Assembly (NCBI GenBank): GCA_017163975.1
Contig: JAFFSR010000098.1
Coordinates: 363,501-427,500, forward strand
Reading direction: 5' to 3'
Length of the DNA: 64,000 nucleotides
Source: Anastatus disparis
Lineage: Eukaryota; Arthropoda; Insecta; Hymenoptera; Eupelmidae
Each line of letters begins with the position of its first letter. Within the stretch, counting starts at the first letter, position 1. Both the position numbers and the translations under genes were made by a program. Under the pieces are notes generated by a model that was not told the DNA's origin, did not search any database, and was given only the letters and a program-made list of their open reading frames with translations. This document shows, piece after piece, positions 30,172-40,811 of the stretch.

Positions 30172-30837
30172 CAGGCTAAGGGGTTTGATGCGGTCCCACA
30201 GTCTATTGTTGATGGGGCTTTTCCAGTTGCTGGGCTCTTGCTATGTCGTATTTTTAATGATTTGTTTCGTGAGTGTGTGTTTCCCTCATGTTGGAAGATC
30301 TCGTTGATTACCACAATCAACAAGGTCTCTTCTCCACAGACTATGAGTGATATACGACCTATTTCCTTGTTGTCATTCATGTCTATGGTTCTTGAGCGTC
30401 TCGTCCATCAACAACTTCATTATTACTTGTTCACCAGACATCTGTTGGATTCTCATCAGACTGGGTTTAGAACTGGACATAGTATCCAAACCGCTTTGCT
30501 CAAACTAACAGAGGATATTAGACTCAACATGGACAGACGTTATGTAACTATGCTTCTATTATTTGATTTTAGCAAGGCATTTGACACTGTGTGCCATGTC
30601 ACTCTGCTTCGGAAACTAACTTCTCTCGATGTCTCGCACACTGTTGTCAGGTGGTTTGCCTCTTACTTATCTGATAGACGGCAGTCTGTTGTTGACTCTG
30701 ATGGTAATGCATCTGACTTTGTTACTCTGAATACAGGAGTACCCCACGGTTCTGTGCTTGGACCACTTTTATTCTCCATTTATATTAATGACGTTGCTGC
30801 CAACTTTCACTCTGGTGTACAGCATTTGATATATTGA
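30172..30837 (+). pseudogene. Second LINE reverse transcriptase fragment
   Basis: An open frame of about 220 codons holds GFDAVPQSIVDGAF, a CWKISLITTINK part, DIRPISLLSFMSMVLERLVH, SHQTGFRTGHSIQTALL, LLFDFSKAFDTV (first catalytic region) and GVPHGSVLGPLLFSIYINDV. It breaks off just before the catalytic Asp-Asp box, so it is truncated at both ends. It differs in sequence from the LINE at 26704, so a separate family. It may be the I/LOA side of the Jockey group (tentative). Confidence 0.85.
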
Positions 30838-31640
30838 ATTTTTAAAATTTTAGGTACTGTCCCGTAAGATTTGAGCTGAACCACTGGATGGATCTCACTT
30901 TTCCAAACTGATTTAACTTAAGTATTAGCATCATTCTCGCATGAATAAAGGGTTTTGAAATCAAATGAATAAAAGTTATTAAATAATCAAAAAATAAGGA
31001 AAAAATATTAAAATTTATTAAATAAATTGATATTTTTTGTTGATAAATAAAAAATTCTTTGTGTTTCAGGAATCCTCTTATTCATACAAGAATAGCAAAA
31101 ATATTAAAACTAAATATGTTAGAAAAAGTCTTTTTTATTTAGCGGTTCAGCTTAAACCTTACGGGAAAGCAATTATAAGAACAAGAATTGATCGAATGAT
31201 TATGGGATTATGGCTACAGCAATATGAGATTATAAAGGCTTAAAATAAAGGTATTTTAATCTACTCTTAAATACTATTTCTATTCTTAAAGAATAAAGTC
31301 AAATCCAACTTACACATAATTTTTTTACTTGCAGGTGGAAAAGGTATTTTGTGCCCTTAAACTAAAAGTTTCGGTACTATAAAACTGTGAACAAGCTTTT
31401 CTGCTTATTTCCGTGATATATTCGTTGTGTCCATGATCTACTACAGATACATGGAAATGTATATCGCAGTAATATATGATCCTGCGATACTTAATCTTAC
31501 GTTGGATCGCGGTAATATCAGTAAATTTGTCTTTAAAAATACGTATAGGTTATATAACAGCTTCGTAATTACTGTTGTCACTGCTTTCAGCATAATGAAT
31601 TTGTCTTTGTTTTGCACCACGTTTCTTATCTTTATTTGCT
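30838..31640. other. Unassigned region between LINE fragment and pol fossil
   Basis: A plus-strand frame at 31037-31243 follows a TTTCAG acceptor-like site at about 31062-31069 and ends in TAA; its product (YLAVQLKPYGKAIIRTRIDR) is not recognised. The minus strand at 31400-31640 could hold degraded sequence downstream of the RNase H region. No integrase motif was found. Confidence 0.35.
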
Positions 31641-31649
31641 AGTGGTTGC

Positions 31650-32695
31650 ATTGATTTTTATATCTTGCTTTCAACTTCTTCGTCAATGATTTATTGATCA
31701 TTATTGTGTGAAAGATTTTTAGTCACGTTGGCTTCGGTTGCCTTTGAATTTTCAACATGATTTTCATGGCTAGTATTTTCTCTATTATTACTTAATTGTT
31801 GCAGTTTCTTTTGTCTGCGAGTAATGATATTAACATGTTCTGTCGGAACTAGATTTCTTGGCAATGCATTCAGGTTGATTTTTTCAGGTTTATAAACGAC
31901 TTGGCAATCGTATTCAGCGAGTATAAATCTCCATTTTTAGACTCTTGTATTCAAATCGGCTGTTTTAAACCATACCAACGGTTGCACGTATTACTGCGAG
32001 TGTTTCTTTTTCGTACATATTGTAACGTAACTCAGGCCCTCGGGGTACACGTGAAGTGTAAGCTATTGATTTGTCACTTCAAATTTTCCCTTGAGATAAT
32101 ATGCCTCTTACTGCATATCCTGACGCGTCAGTAGTAATGATAAATGGTTGCTTCATATCAGGAAACTGCAGTAAAGGTGCTGTGCACAGTGTATTTTTTA
32201 ATATGTTAAAAGACTCTTCCGCTCTTTCGTTCTACTCAAAGACTTGATCTTTTTGTAATATTTGAGTCAATGACTTAGCTATCTTAGCGAAATCCTTAAT
32301 AAATCTTCTACGGTAGCCGGCTAGACCTGAAAATTGCCTAACATTTTTTACTGTTTTAGAACAAGAAAATTCCTTCAGTCAGGTTTTAATCCATCCTTAC
32401 TCACTATGTGATCAAGGTATCTGACTTCCTTTTTAAGTAACTCGCATTCTCAACCGATCCATCACTTGATTAAACAATTGTTCGTAGTCTTCCAAGGACT
32501 GAGCATGAATTACTATGTCATTCATATAGACAAATATAACATTCATACAAGACTGATATTAATATGCCGCGTTGCGTAATCCAAATGGCATGCTAATGAA
32601 TTCATAATGTCCCCAGGGGGTTGAAGAGGCAGTTTTTCCAGTATCCTTTTTATCGAGGAAGACCTGATGAAAGCTTGAAACGCTGTCTATTATTT
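31650..32695 (-). pseudogene. Gypsy-like pol fossil: reverse transcriptase to RNase H
   Basis: Read on the minus strand, with several stops and shifts. First comes DSVSSFHQVFLDKKDTGKTA, then WGHYEFISMPFGLRNAA, the degraded catalytic box VYMNDIVIHAQSLEDY (normally YxDD), RYLDHIVSKDGLKP, then APLLQFPDMKQPFIITTDAS with the RNase H Asp, and YNMYEKETLAVI and EYDCQVVYKPEKIN. This order and wording are Ty3/Gypsy-type. It continues the gag and protease remnants at 33.3-35.3 kb, with a gap at 32.7-33.2 kb. Confidence 0.8.
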
Positions 32696-33230
32696 TGTAA
32701 GGGTGGGTTTTATTTGGGAGATTATAAAAATATAGAATCAGACACGAAATAAAAGTTTACTTATAACCCCCAAATCCTGAGATTCCCCAACTTTCAAAGA
32801 TGATAATAAAAATAAAATAAGCGAAATAAATACTTCAAATTTAATATACATCAATAAACAGCTGGAATAAAATCAATTTATCAAATAAAGGAACGAACTT
32901 TCTATTACACTAGGATAAAATCAACTAAACGAATGTTAAATAAATTACTCAAAAGAAGTCAAACTTAGACGGTGTGTAAGTTTCTCTATAAAGTAAGATC
33001 TTTGAGTAACTATAGGTGATGTTATCAAATAACCATCGAATTTAATTATAAGATATTAAATCACAAAAGAAAACTAATAATTTCAAAATATTAAGCAATA
33101 ATAACAATTTAACTATAACTCAATAATGTAAGAATTGAGCAACGGGTGCAGCTCGTGCTTAGGATATTTTAGGTTATGTATGGTTGGGGGGCTCGAACAG
33201 CAGTGCGTATCTCAGACTACGCAATCCTCC
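32696..33230. other. Segment interrupting the Gypsy-like pol, identity unknown
   Basis: It begins near TTTTGTAAGGGTGGGTTTTAT and continues AT-rich to a G+C-richer patch (GGCTCGAACAGCAGTGCG, 33190-33210). No coding signal matches the pol fossil here, so it may be an insertion. Termini are not resolved. Confidence 0.35.
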
Positions 33231-33299
33231 AGTTGATGGAGCTAGTGTCGTATTTTTTCTTAGAGTCACTCTATATCGACTATAAGTAACCCTTGTCCA

Positions 33300-33830
33300 C
33301 CGTTTCTACGATTCTTAATCTGAATGAATGGTAAGCAATCATTCATGTCTAAATTAATATTTACTAACTTAGATAGATTTGTATTGCTTTTATCTCTTCT
33401 ATTTTGTTGAAAGGTCATAATAGTTTCATTGCTTCTTATTATCTTTTTATAAAAGTCAATAATTGATTTAGTTTTCTTAAAGAAATTTGATCCTAGAATT
33501 CTATTATAGGGAATCTCAAGTGTATTCTCTACTATGTGAAAATTGGCTTAAGATCCTGCTGAAGTTATGTTAACAGTTTTACTAGTTAATTCAGGTTTAC
33601 TAGTGATACCCTTCAAACTAGCTATGCTGTCATGATTAATTTTTGAATTTTTAGGTAACATTTCAATTTTAATGATGTTACCTTGAGATCCTGAATCTAA
33701 CATTAGATTAGAATTATTATTAGATTCACTAATACTCCCTTTTGTGTTACTGTAATATACGGTAATAATGTACAAATCAAATTCATGGATATTGTAGAAA
33801 TTCTAAGTCGTTTTCTTCTTTTGTCAAAAC
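33300..33830 (-). pseudogene. Gypsy-like retropepsin and start of pol
   Basis: The minus-strand frame 33775-33548 has NLMLDSGSQGNIIKI, the Asp-Ser-Gly active site of a retroviral-type aspartic protease, then KLPE-like flanks (SKPELTSKTVNI). After a TAA, the reading continues with HIVENTLEIPYNRILGSNFF, the C-terminal part of such proteases. It lies directly downstream of the zinc-knuckle array in another frame, as pro normally does after gag. Confidence 0.7.
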
Positions 33831-35290
33831 ATTTGTCGAGCGCATTGGATTCCTTGGTGTCTCCGCTGTTGCGCACGTCCTGAAGACACCTTGACCATTT
33901 CTCTTCTTCTATTGAGTGTCTTTCTGCCTTGCAATATTGACATGTCTTTCTTTTATAGTTATTTGTGTTATGAGATCGAAACATCTTAGCTGTGTGTCCT
34001 GACCGGTTGCATAACTGACACGATAGGTTCATGTTATCGTTCGTATAGCAAGTTTTTGCCACATATTCCATTCTGTTGCATAATTGGCAAATTGGTGGGG
34101 TATATCTACTACTTAAACAATTTTTAGCTTTGTGACCAGCCTTGCTACATAATTGACACTTTAAATTCATTCTTGAGTTTCTGCATTAATTCGCAGTGCA
34201 TCTTACAGTGTCGCATAATTGACATTTTAATGTATTGTTACTCTGTTGTCGAGAGAAGCAATTCTCTGTAGAGTGACCAGGTTTTTTACATAACTGACAG
34301 TTCAAGGTCGGCTTTATTTGTATATTACACTCATTTGACTCGTGTTCGGGTAAACGGCAAATTCGACAAGTGAAAATAGTATTTTTAGTTAAAGTTTAAT
34401 TAGTCTTTTCACCTTTTTTCGGATTTCTTAAGGCTTGTTGATCTTCTAAAGCTCTCTTCTCAGCCTTAATAGCATTTTTAACAATGTTTACCAGATCGTC
34501 CGCATTTTCTAAATAATGTTCTATTTCTGATTTTAAACCTTGCTTAAAGCATTTGACCATAGAAGTCTTAACTTCACTTTTAAAAGCTGCTTTAAGGGTT
34601 TCATTCAATAGTTTGTTTGTTTCTATGATCCTTCTGTAAACTTCTCTTATTCTATTGACGAAAGGAATGACTGGCTCGTCATTTGCTTGGAATTCTGCAC
34701 CAAGTTTACCTTGCGACTGATGCACAGTCTTTGCCGGTGCATATATTGATTTTAAATAGTCCTTAAAGGCATCAACGGGAGGAAATGCTTGCCCATGAAT
34801 AGCACTTCTTGCTTCACCATAGATCTCAAGAATTTGGTGAGGTTAGCTTAGCTTTTCGCGCCTACCATTTCCTTTGCTTCATCACAACCCTTGAAAAACA
34901 CACTTAAGAGTATGTTTTTCCCATCATACTCAAGGACAACCCTTAGAGCGTTCCTTAAGTATATGGCTTGAGCCACCTTGTTAACGATTTGATTAGCAGT
35001 TTCTGCATGTGGCTGATTATTGCTATTTACTGGTAAAGTGTTTCTTGATTTGCCACCATAGGAGCAGTTTCTGAGCCTGAGCTTTGTATGATAGTGTTGT
35101 TTAACATACTATTATCAGAAAGCGTAATTTCGGTTAAACTTCCGTTGTCCCTTAATAAATTATATTCGCTTCTCTTCCGAGGAATTTTGTCTCACGATGC
35201 GAAAGAGTTTAAATTATCTACGATTTGCCTTTAATCTTCGTTATTTTTTGACAAATTTCTGATGATTCAACCGGGTGGTTTGTTAAAAAT
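33831..35290 (-). pseudogene. Gypsy-like gag fossil with seven zinc-knuckle-like modules
   Basis: The upstream part shows QIVNKVAQAIYLRNALRVV and EYDGKNILLSVFFKGCDEA (about 34870-35010), then VIPFVNRIREVYRRIIET (capsid-like, 34725-34396). The same frame then passes through seven modules between about 34370 and 33890: CRIC...C, CQLCKKPGHSTENC, CQLC...C, CQLCSKAGHKAKNC, CQLCNRMEYVAKTC, CQLCNRSGHTAKM and CQYCKAERHS. Three keep full CCHC spacing; the rest have lost residues. TAA codons at 34396-34398 and near 34189 break the frame. Gag proteins bind RNA through such knuckles; seven is high. Confidence 0.75.
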
Positions 35291-36079
35291 TATTCAGTCC
35301 TTAAAAATCTTAATGAGCCCTACACTTACTGTGACTGACACCCTGCAGTATTCAATATTTATAAGTCAATCAGAATCTCTTACCCACAGTTTTATATTGT
35401 TTATTGAGAAAAAGTTTTCTAACTCCCGATCATAATCGGTAAGTTCTTCTATCTCTTTTCTGTATTGCCTACGATTATGAGATATTTGATTTTTAAACTC
35501 AAAGGAAAATTTTGAATATTTATATAACTTTACTTTACTCTCTCTTCACATAAAGAAGGAAGGTATTCGTTCTGTGGGCACGATTTTTCTATTATTATAT
35601 AAATAAAATAGGTTTTAGGTGTGCCCTGTTTCGTTGAACTCTCCTGACCAAAAATTGTCGTTTAAGAGCTTGTCGCAAATTCTGTGAGCCCTTATAATGG
35701 CTCCATTTCTAAAATGCTCTTTCACAATATGCTGCATTGATAAACTTTCTTTTTTGACAGTAATATTGTTTTATACAGATTAAGTATGTAATTTAATGTT
35801 GTCCCTGTTGTATAGAAGTTTCAACGATGGATAGTGAAATTTTTCTCTCACGGTTTTTTTTATTTTATTTTTTTTTAAAGTATTAAGTCTTACTAATTAA
35901 AAATAATTGTATTATTTGAAATAATGCGTATTTATTTCCTTGTAGGTATATTTTACGTATATGCCGTTAAAATGGCTGTTTCAATAACATAAAAAGGTTT
36001 TTAATATTATTAAAATTATTTATTTATAATCACTATTAATATATAATTATATTTTTAACTAACAGATTTATTTGCTGTT
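35291..36079. other. No gene seen
   Basis: AT-rich DNA between the gag fossil and the large inverted duplication. The far 5' gag or leader may be included but cannot be shown. Confidence 0.4.
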
Positions 36080-36139
36080 CGTTAATTATTTATAACATAG
36101 CCACATAAAAAAAATGTCGAAACCCACGGACCAGACCAT

Positions 36140-36600
36140 GCACACCTTATGTTTTAGAGGTCGCTGAATTAGAATCTGTGGTCTTTTTGATCCCATCACC
36201 TAAGGGTCAAAGTCATTTCAAGGTCAAATCCACAAAATAAATCACAATCATATTTAAACAGTATATGTTCATGTTTTTGAGGTCATTAAATTTGAATCCG
36301 TGATCCCATCACTTCAGGGTCAAGGTTATTTCAAGGTTAAGTCTACAACATTAATGGCAACCATATTTTAACAGTATGTGTTTATGTTTTTGAGGTCGCT
36401 GAATCCGAATCCGTGCTCCATTTAACTATATCATTTCAGGGTCAAGGTCATTTTAAGATTAAATCTACAAAATTATTAGCAACCATATTTTAACAGTATT
36501 TGCATATGTTTCTGGAGTCGCTGAATCTAAATGCGTGGTCCGTTTGACTCCATCACCTCAGAATAAAGGTCATTTTAAGGTTAAATCTACATAACTCGCG
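36140..36600. repeat. Tandem ~115-120-bp repeats, left arm
   Basis: Four copies with GGTCAAGGTCATTT, CAACCATATTT(T)AACAGTAT and GAGGTCGCTGAAT motifs. Matching inverted copies are at about 40085-40435. Confidence 0.85.
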
Positions 36601-38126
36601 TAAAACAAACCGAAATTCATGCCATTTTTTCTCACTATACCTTACACGATTCTCATCAAATAACCGGTACAAAGGTTTCCTTTCACCTTTCTTCCCAGTA
36701 GTTTTACAACCTCTTTTCAACATCCAGCAGTATTGGCCAGCATACTGGTATCCCATCTACCTTGATAACGCTTCTCCATTACTTAAAAGTCTTGGTGAGA
36801 ACGCTCTCCCTCTTCTTAACTATAATCTCCAAAATTGTCAGGAAAACTCTTTAAGTGATTGTGTAGAAAATGTAATTTGTAATTCATTAGGCAACCCATT
36901 TTCTCAAAGTTCTCAACCATTTTAGATACAATTTCGATGTAATTTGGGGCTCCTGAGATTACCCAAAACGTTTCCAGTAACTTTATTAAAGCGAAGCCAT
37001 GCAGCTCTTTCAATGTTTGTCATGGGACTAATAAACTGATCATCAGACATTATTTTTCCAATTTCTAGACCATAGAAAATACCTTTCTCTAATATCGCAT
37101 CTGATTTATATGGAAACTTACTTTCCAAGTATTTAAAGCACTGGTCATCTTTATTTAAAAAATTAACGAACTGTTTCATTACACCAAGTTTTATGTGTGA
37201 TGGCGAAACGAGAACTTTTTTGGGTCAACCAATGGAGTAACTATAACGTTACTTTTTTCGACTTTAAGCGATTTTCTTTCAGGCCATTTATGATTTGAAT
37301 AGGGCTTTGCACGGTCTGTACTATCCCATAAGCACAAGAAACAGGGCATCTTTGTGAATCCAGACTGCTGTCCTAATGATATTCCAGAAACTTTTTAAAT
37401 CACCACATATAAGCCACTTATGCTTGTCATACTGAATTTTTCGTAATATGATTTTGAGATTGTCATATGTTTCCTTCATTGTAGTTGAGTGCGCTATAGA
37501 AACTGAGTCATAGTAGTTGCTGCTGTGTAGTAATAAAGCTTTTAAACGTCTGTTTGATGAATTGATGAACAATCTCCATTCTTTGACTTTATATACATTA
37601 GGCTTCATTTCATTCATCAAACCTTTTACATCTTAACGATATATTATTTTATCACCATCATGATTCATTTCTTCAATGTATAGTTCGAAACTTTTGCTTC
37701 TTGTTCTGTAAAAAGATACTTAAGTAGAATTTTCCAACTGATTTATGCCTTTTAAAACTGAAGCTAAATATTTTCCTCCATCTTCAGGTAAGTTGAGCTC
37801 TCTAACTAAGTTGTTTAATTCATTTTGAGTCCATAACTTTACGCTTTTGTCTTTTCGGCCCGCTGGAAGGAAAATGTCGTAATCGTCATCATCATCATCA
37901 TTATTTTCAGTTTTATAACCATCACTTCCATAAGATTCATCTTTCAAATCATTATTATTAATTGCATCTCCATCAATGCCGTCACTGACTTCGTCAGTAT
38001 CTTTGTCATCATATTTTCATCGTTGGAATCTGATCCAATTGATAACCTCACAAAAAAATCTAATTTTTCATCTCTTCTTGTTTTTTCGATAGGTCTTTTT
38101 ACAAAAATAACATCATCATAATTCAT
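36600..38126 (-). pseudogene. Multicopy arthropod transposon-type gene, minus copy
   Basis: Pieces in order on the minus strand: RPIEKTRRDEKLDFFVRLSI (38126-), an acidic DDDDDDYDIFLPAGRKDKS part, WRLFINSSNRRLKALLLHS, AHSTTMKETYDNLKIILRKI, WLICGDLKSFWNIIR, then GVMKQFVNFLNKDDQCF, ISPMTNIERAAWL, NYIEIVSKMVENFEKMG and HFLHNHLKSFPDNFGDYSE near 36830. It breaks at several frame changes. I recognise this as a protein present in many copies in arthropod genomes, spread by transposition; its function is unproven. The mirror copy is at 38850-40080. Confidence 0.6.
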
Positions 38127-38199
38127 ATTTGTTCAATTCTTACTATTAATTCCAATTATTTCGGTGATACAGAAGTAACAATCCTCTCTTCTATCTGGT

Positions 38200-38850
38200 T
38201 GATACCATTTCATTGGGCTATCAAATTTAACGATGTCATCTTCTTCTGTTTCATCCCACATGCAAAGGAAAAGAAACCTAAACACTATCTTGGTGTCGTT
38301 ATAAAATATTAATCAATTTTAATTTAATACAGAGTTACTTTGAAGAATAAAAGATCGTATTTATTTCTCTCTTATTTGTGAGATCGTACATTATACAATT
38401 TCAAAACGCATTAAAGTTTTCTGTGATAATGTGTAAAATTTTGTAAAAAATTAGTATGCCTTTTCTAATTTTATAAATATACGGTTAAATGAATAAGAAA
38501 AATTTGAATATGAATTTTTTTGTCCAAATGCCCTTTACCAGCTTCCTTAACAAAAACTGTGTCGGTGACACTACCCCAAATGGGGGTGTGTGAAATGATC
38601 CGCTCATAAGTTTGTTAAGGTAACGATGCCAGTGGAAGCGCACTGCCTTGCAGGGGGACGTTAGGGTGTGACGATAAAGCTGTAGTGTGCCCGACGACGA
38701 TTTGACATTGTCCTCGTTGAAGTCGGAAAGCTCTTTTACTTAGCCCCTAAGAGGTATAAGAGTTATCACCTCCAGGACAGCAGATTCACCTGTGATCGGA
38801 CCAGGATCTCCAACGTACGGGGTTATACTAAAAACCATGGATCATTTACC
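38200..38850. other. Centre of the inverted duplication, G+C-rich patch
   Basis: 38560-38830 is G+C-richer than its surroundings (GACACTACCCCAAATGGGGG, TGCCTTGCAGGGGGACG) and unlike either arm. It may be the tail of a different retroelement. No coding signal identified. Confidence 0.35.
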
Positions 38851-40080
38851 TTCTACATCTCAAAGGCATATTCGTCCAAAAAATCGTAATCTTTTTTGTT
38901 TTGTCTGTGGAGTATTGACTCCACTAAAAAATCGAAGACATTTCAATGAGAATCTCAATAGCCCAATGAAATGGTAATAACCAGATAGAAGAGAGGATTG
39001 CTACTTTTGTATCACCAAAATTATTAGAATTAAAAGTAAAAATTAAACAAATGTGAATTATGCTAATGTTGTTTCTGTAAAAAGACCTGTCAAAAAAACA
39101 AGAAGAGACGAAGGATTAGATCTCCTTGAGAGATTATTAATTGAATCAGATTCCAACGATGAAAAACATGATAACAAAGATAACGACGAAGTTAGTGACG
39201 GCATTGCTGGAGATACGATTAGTAGAAGTAGAAATGATTTAAAAGATGAATCTTATGGAAGCGATAAATATGCAGAAACTGAAAATAATGATGATTATGA
39301 TGACGATTACGACATTTTCCTTCCAGCAAGCCAAAAAGACAGAAGCGTAAAGTTATGAGCTCAAAATAAACTAAACGACTTTGTTAGAGAGCTTAACTTA
39401 CCTAGCTCAGCTTTAAAAGGCATGAATCAGTTGGCAAGAGTAACGTTATAGCTACTCCATTGGTTGACCCAAAAAAAGTTCTCATTCTGCCATTACACAT
39501 AAACCTTGGTGTAATAAAACAATTTGTTAAGGCTTCGAATAAAGATGGCCAGTGATTCAAAAACTTGAAAAGCAAGTTTCTAAATAAATCAGATGCGAAA
39601 TTGAAGGAAGGTATTTTTGATGGTCCAGAATTTAGAAAAATGATGTCTGATGATCAGTTTGTTAGTTCCATGACAAACATTAAAAGAGCTGCATGGCTTT
39701 AAGAAAGTTACTGAAAACTTTTTGGGTAATCTTAGAAGCCCAAATTACATAGAAATTGTATCTAAAATGATTGAGGACTTTAAGAAAATGGGTTACCTAA
39801 TGAATTACAAATTACATTTTCTACGCAATCACTTGACTAGTTTTCCCGACAGCTGTGGAGATTATAGTGAACAACAGAGAGAGCGTTCTCACGAAGACAT
39901 TAAAGAAATGGAGAGGCGTTATTAAGGTAGATGGGATACTAGTATGCTGGCCGATTACTGCTGAATGTTGGGAAAAGATTGTAAAACAACTGGGAAAAAA
40001 CGTAAAAGAAAACCTTTGCTCCTATCATTTGATGAGAAACGTGTAGAGTATAGTAAGAAAAAATAAATAGCATGAATTCC
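38850..40080 (+). pseudogene. Multicopy arthropod transposon-type gene, plus copy
   Basis: Mirror copy of 36600-38126. It has an N-terminal region HIRPKNRNLFCFVCGVLT, whose CxxC is a possible zinc-binding start, and YQPDRREDCYFC after 38977. Then come VNYANVVSVKRPVKKTRR, the acidic block, PLVDPKKVLILPLHINLGV with an internal deletion before it, MTNIKRAAWL, NYIEIVSKMIEDFKKMG, HFLRNHLTSFPDSCGDYSE and an RSHEDIKEMERRY end. Several shifts and stops break it. The catalytic mechanism is unknown. Confidence 0.6.
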
Positions 40081-40084
40081 GGTT

Positions 40085-40440
40085 TGTTTTACGCGAATTC
40101 TGTAGACTTGACCTTAAAATGACCTTCATCCTGAGGTGATGGAGTCAAACCGACCACGAATTTGGATTTGGCGACCGCAGAAACATATACATATACTGTT
40201 AAAATATAGTTGTCATTAATTTTGTAGATTTGACCTTAAAATGACCTTGACCCTCAGGTCATGATATTAAACGGACCACTGATTCGGATTCAGCGATCTT
40301 AAAAAAATAAATATATACTGTTCAAATATGGTTGTAAATAATTTTGTAGATTTTACCTTAAAATGACCTCGGCCCTGAAGTGATGGGGTCAAACGGACCA
40401 CGAATTCTGATTCAGTGACCTCAAAAACATAAGATGCACA
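40085..40440. repeat. Tandem ~115-120-bp repeats, right arm
   Basis: Three copies of GACCTTAAAATGACCTT...GATTC(A/G)GCGA(C/T)C, the inverse of the left-arm array. Confidence 0.85.
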
Positions 40441-40490
40441 TGGTATAATCATTTTTTTGTGTGGCTATGTAATTATTTATTTATTTTACT

Positions 40491-40809
40491 ATATTTAATA
40501 ATTGTTAAGTATTATACGTAAGGTAAATATAAATATTTTTTTTAATTTATAGTTAAAAATTATTGAGATCTTAAATTTTATTACTACTAATGATTGTTAA
40601 TTTTTTTACTAAATCGCTTATTAATATTATTTATTAATTATAATTATTTACGTATTTTTATATTATAATTAATCGTGAGTGATCAAAAACTATTCGGATT
40701 TAGCGTTTTAAGTGTGGTGAAAGGTAGTTCCTTGTTCGGCCTTTAGGCGGCTCTGTTCATAAAACGAATCGTATGTTTTTACCGTATTTTGAATGTATCT
40801 ATCTATTCA
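40491..40809. other. AT-rich spacer, no gene
   Basis: Lies between two inverted-repeat elements. A G+C-richer patch at about 40710-40770 (GGTAGTTCCTTGTTCGGCC) has no identity. Confidence 0.4.
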
Positions 40810-40811
40810 TA

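Larger units (their letters stand above)
36080..40490. repeat. Large imperfect inverted duplication (arms ~2.1 and ~1.5 kb)
   Basis: The left arm (about 36080-38200) and right arm (about 38960-40490) are reverse complements with indels. Outer edges share GTGGCTATGT(T)A, and AAAACATAAG(G/A)TG. Both arms hold the same gene in opposite directions, with tandem repeats outermost. The centre (38200-38960) is unique and partly G+C-rich. Confidence 0.8.

Noticed and set aside
36140..36600. Regular repeats as a possible CRISPR array
   Set aside because: Units are diverged and contiguous without spacers, and the context is eukaryotic.
38520..38830. G+C-rich patch as tRNA or rRNA fragment
   Set aside because: No cloverleaf, T-loop or rRNA core motif could be found.
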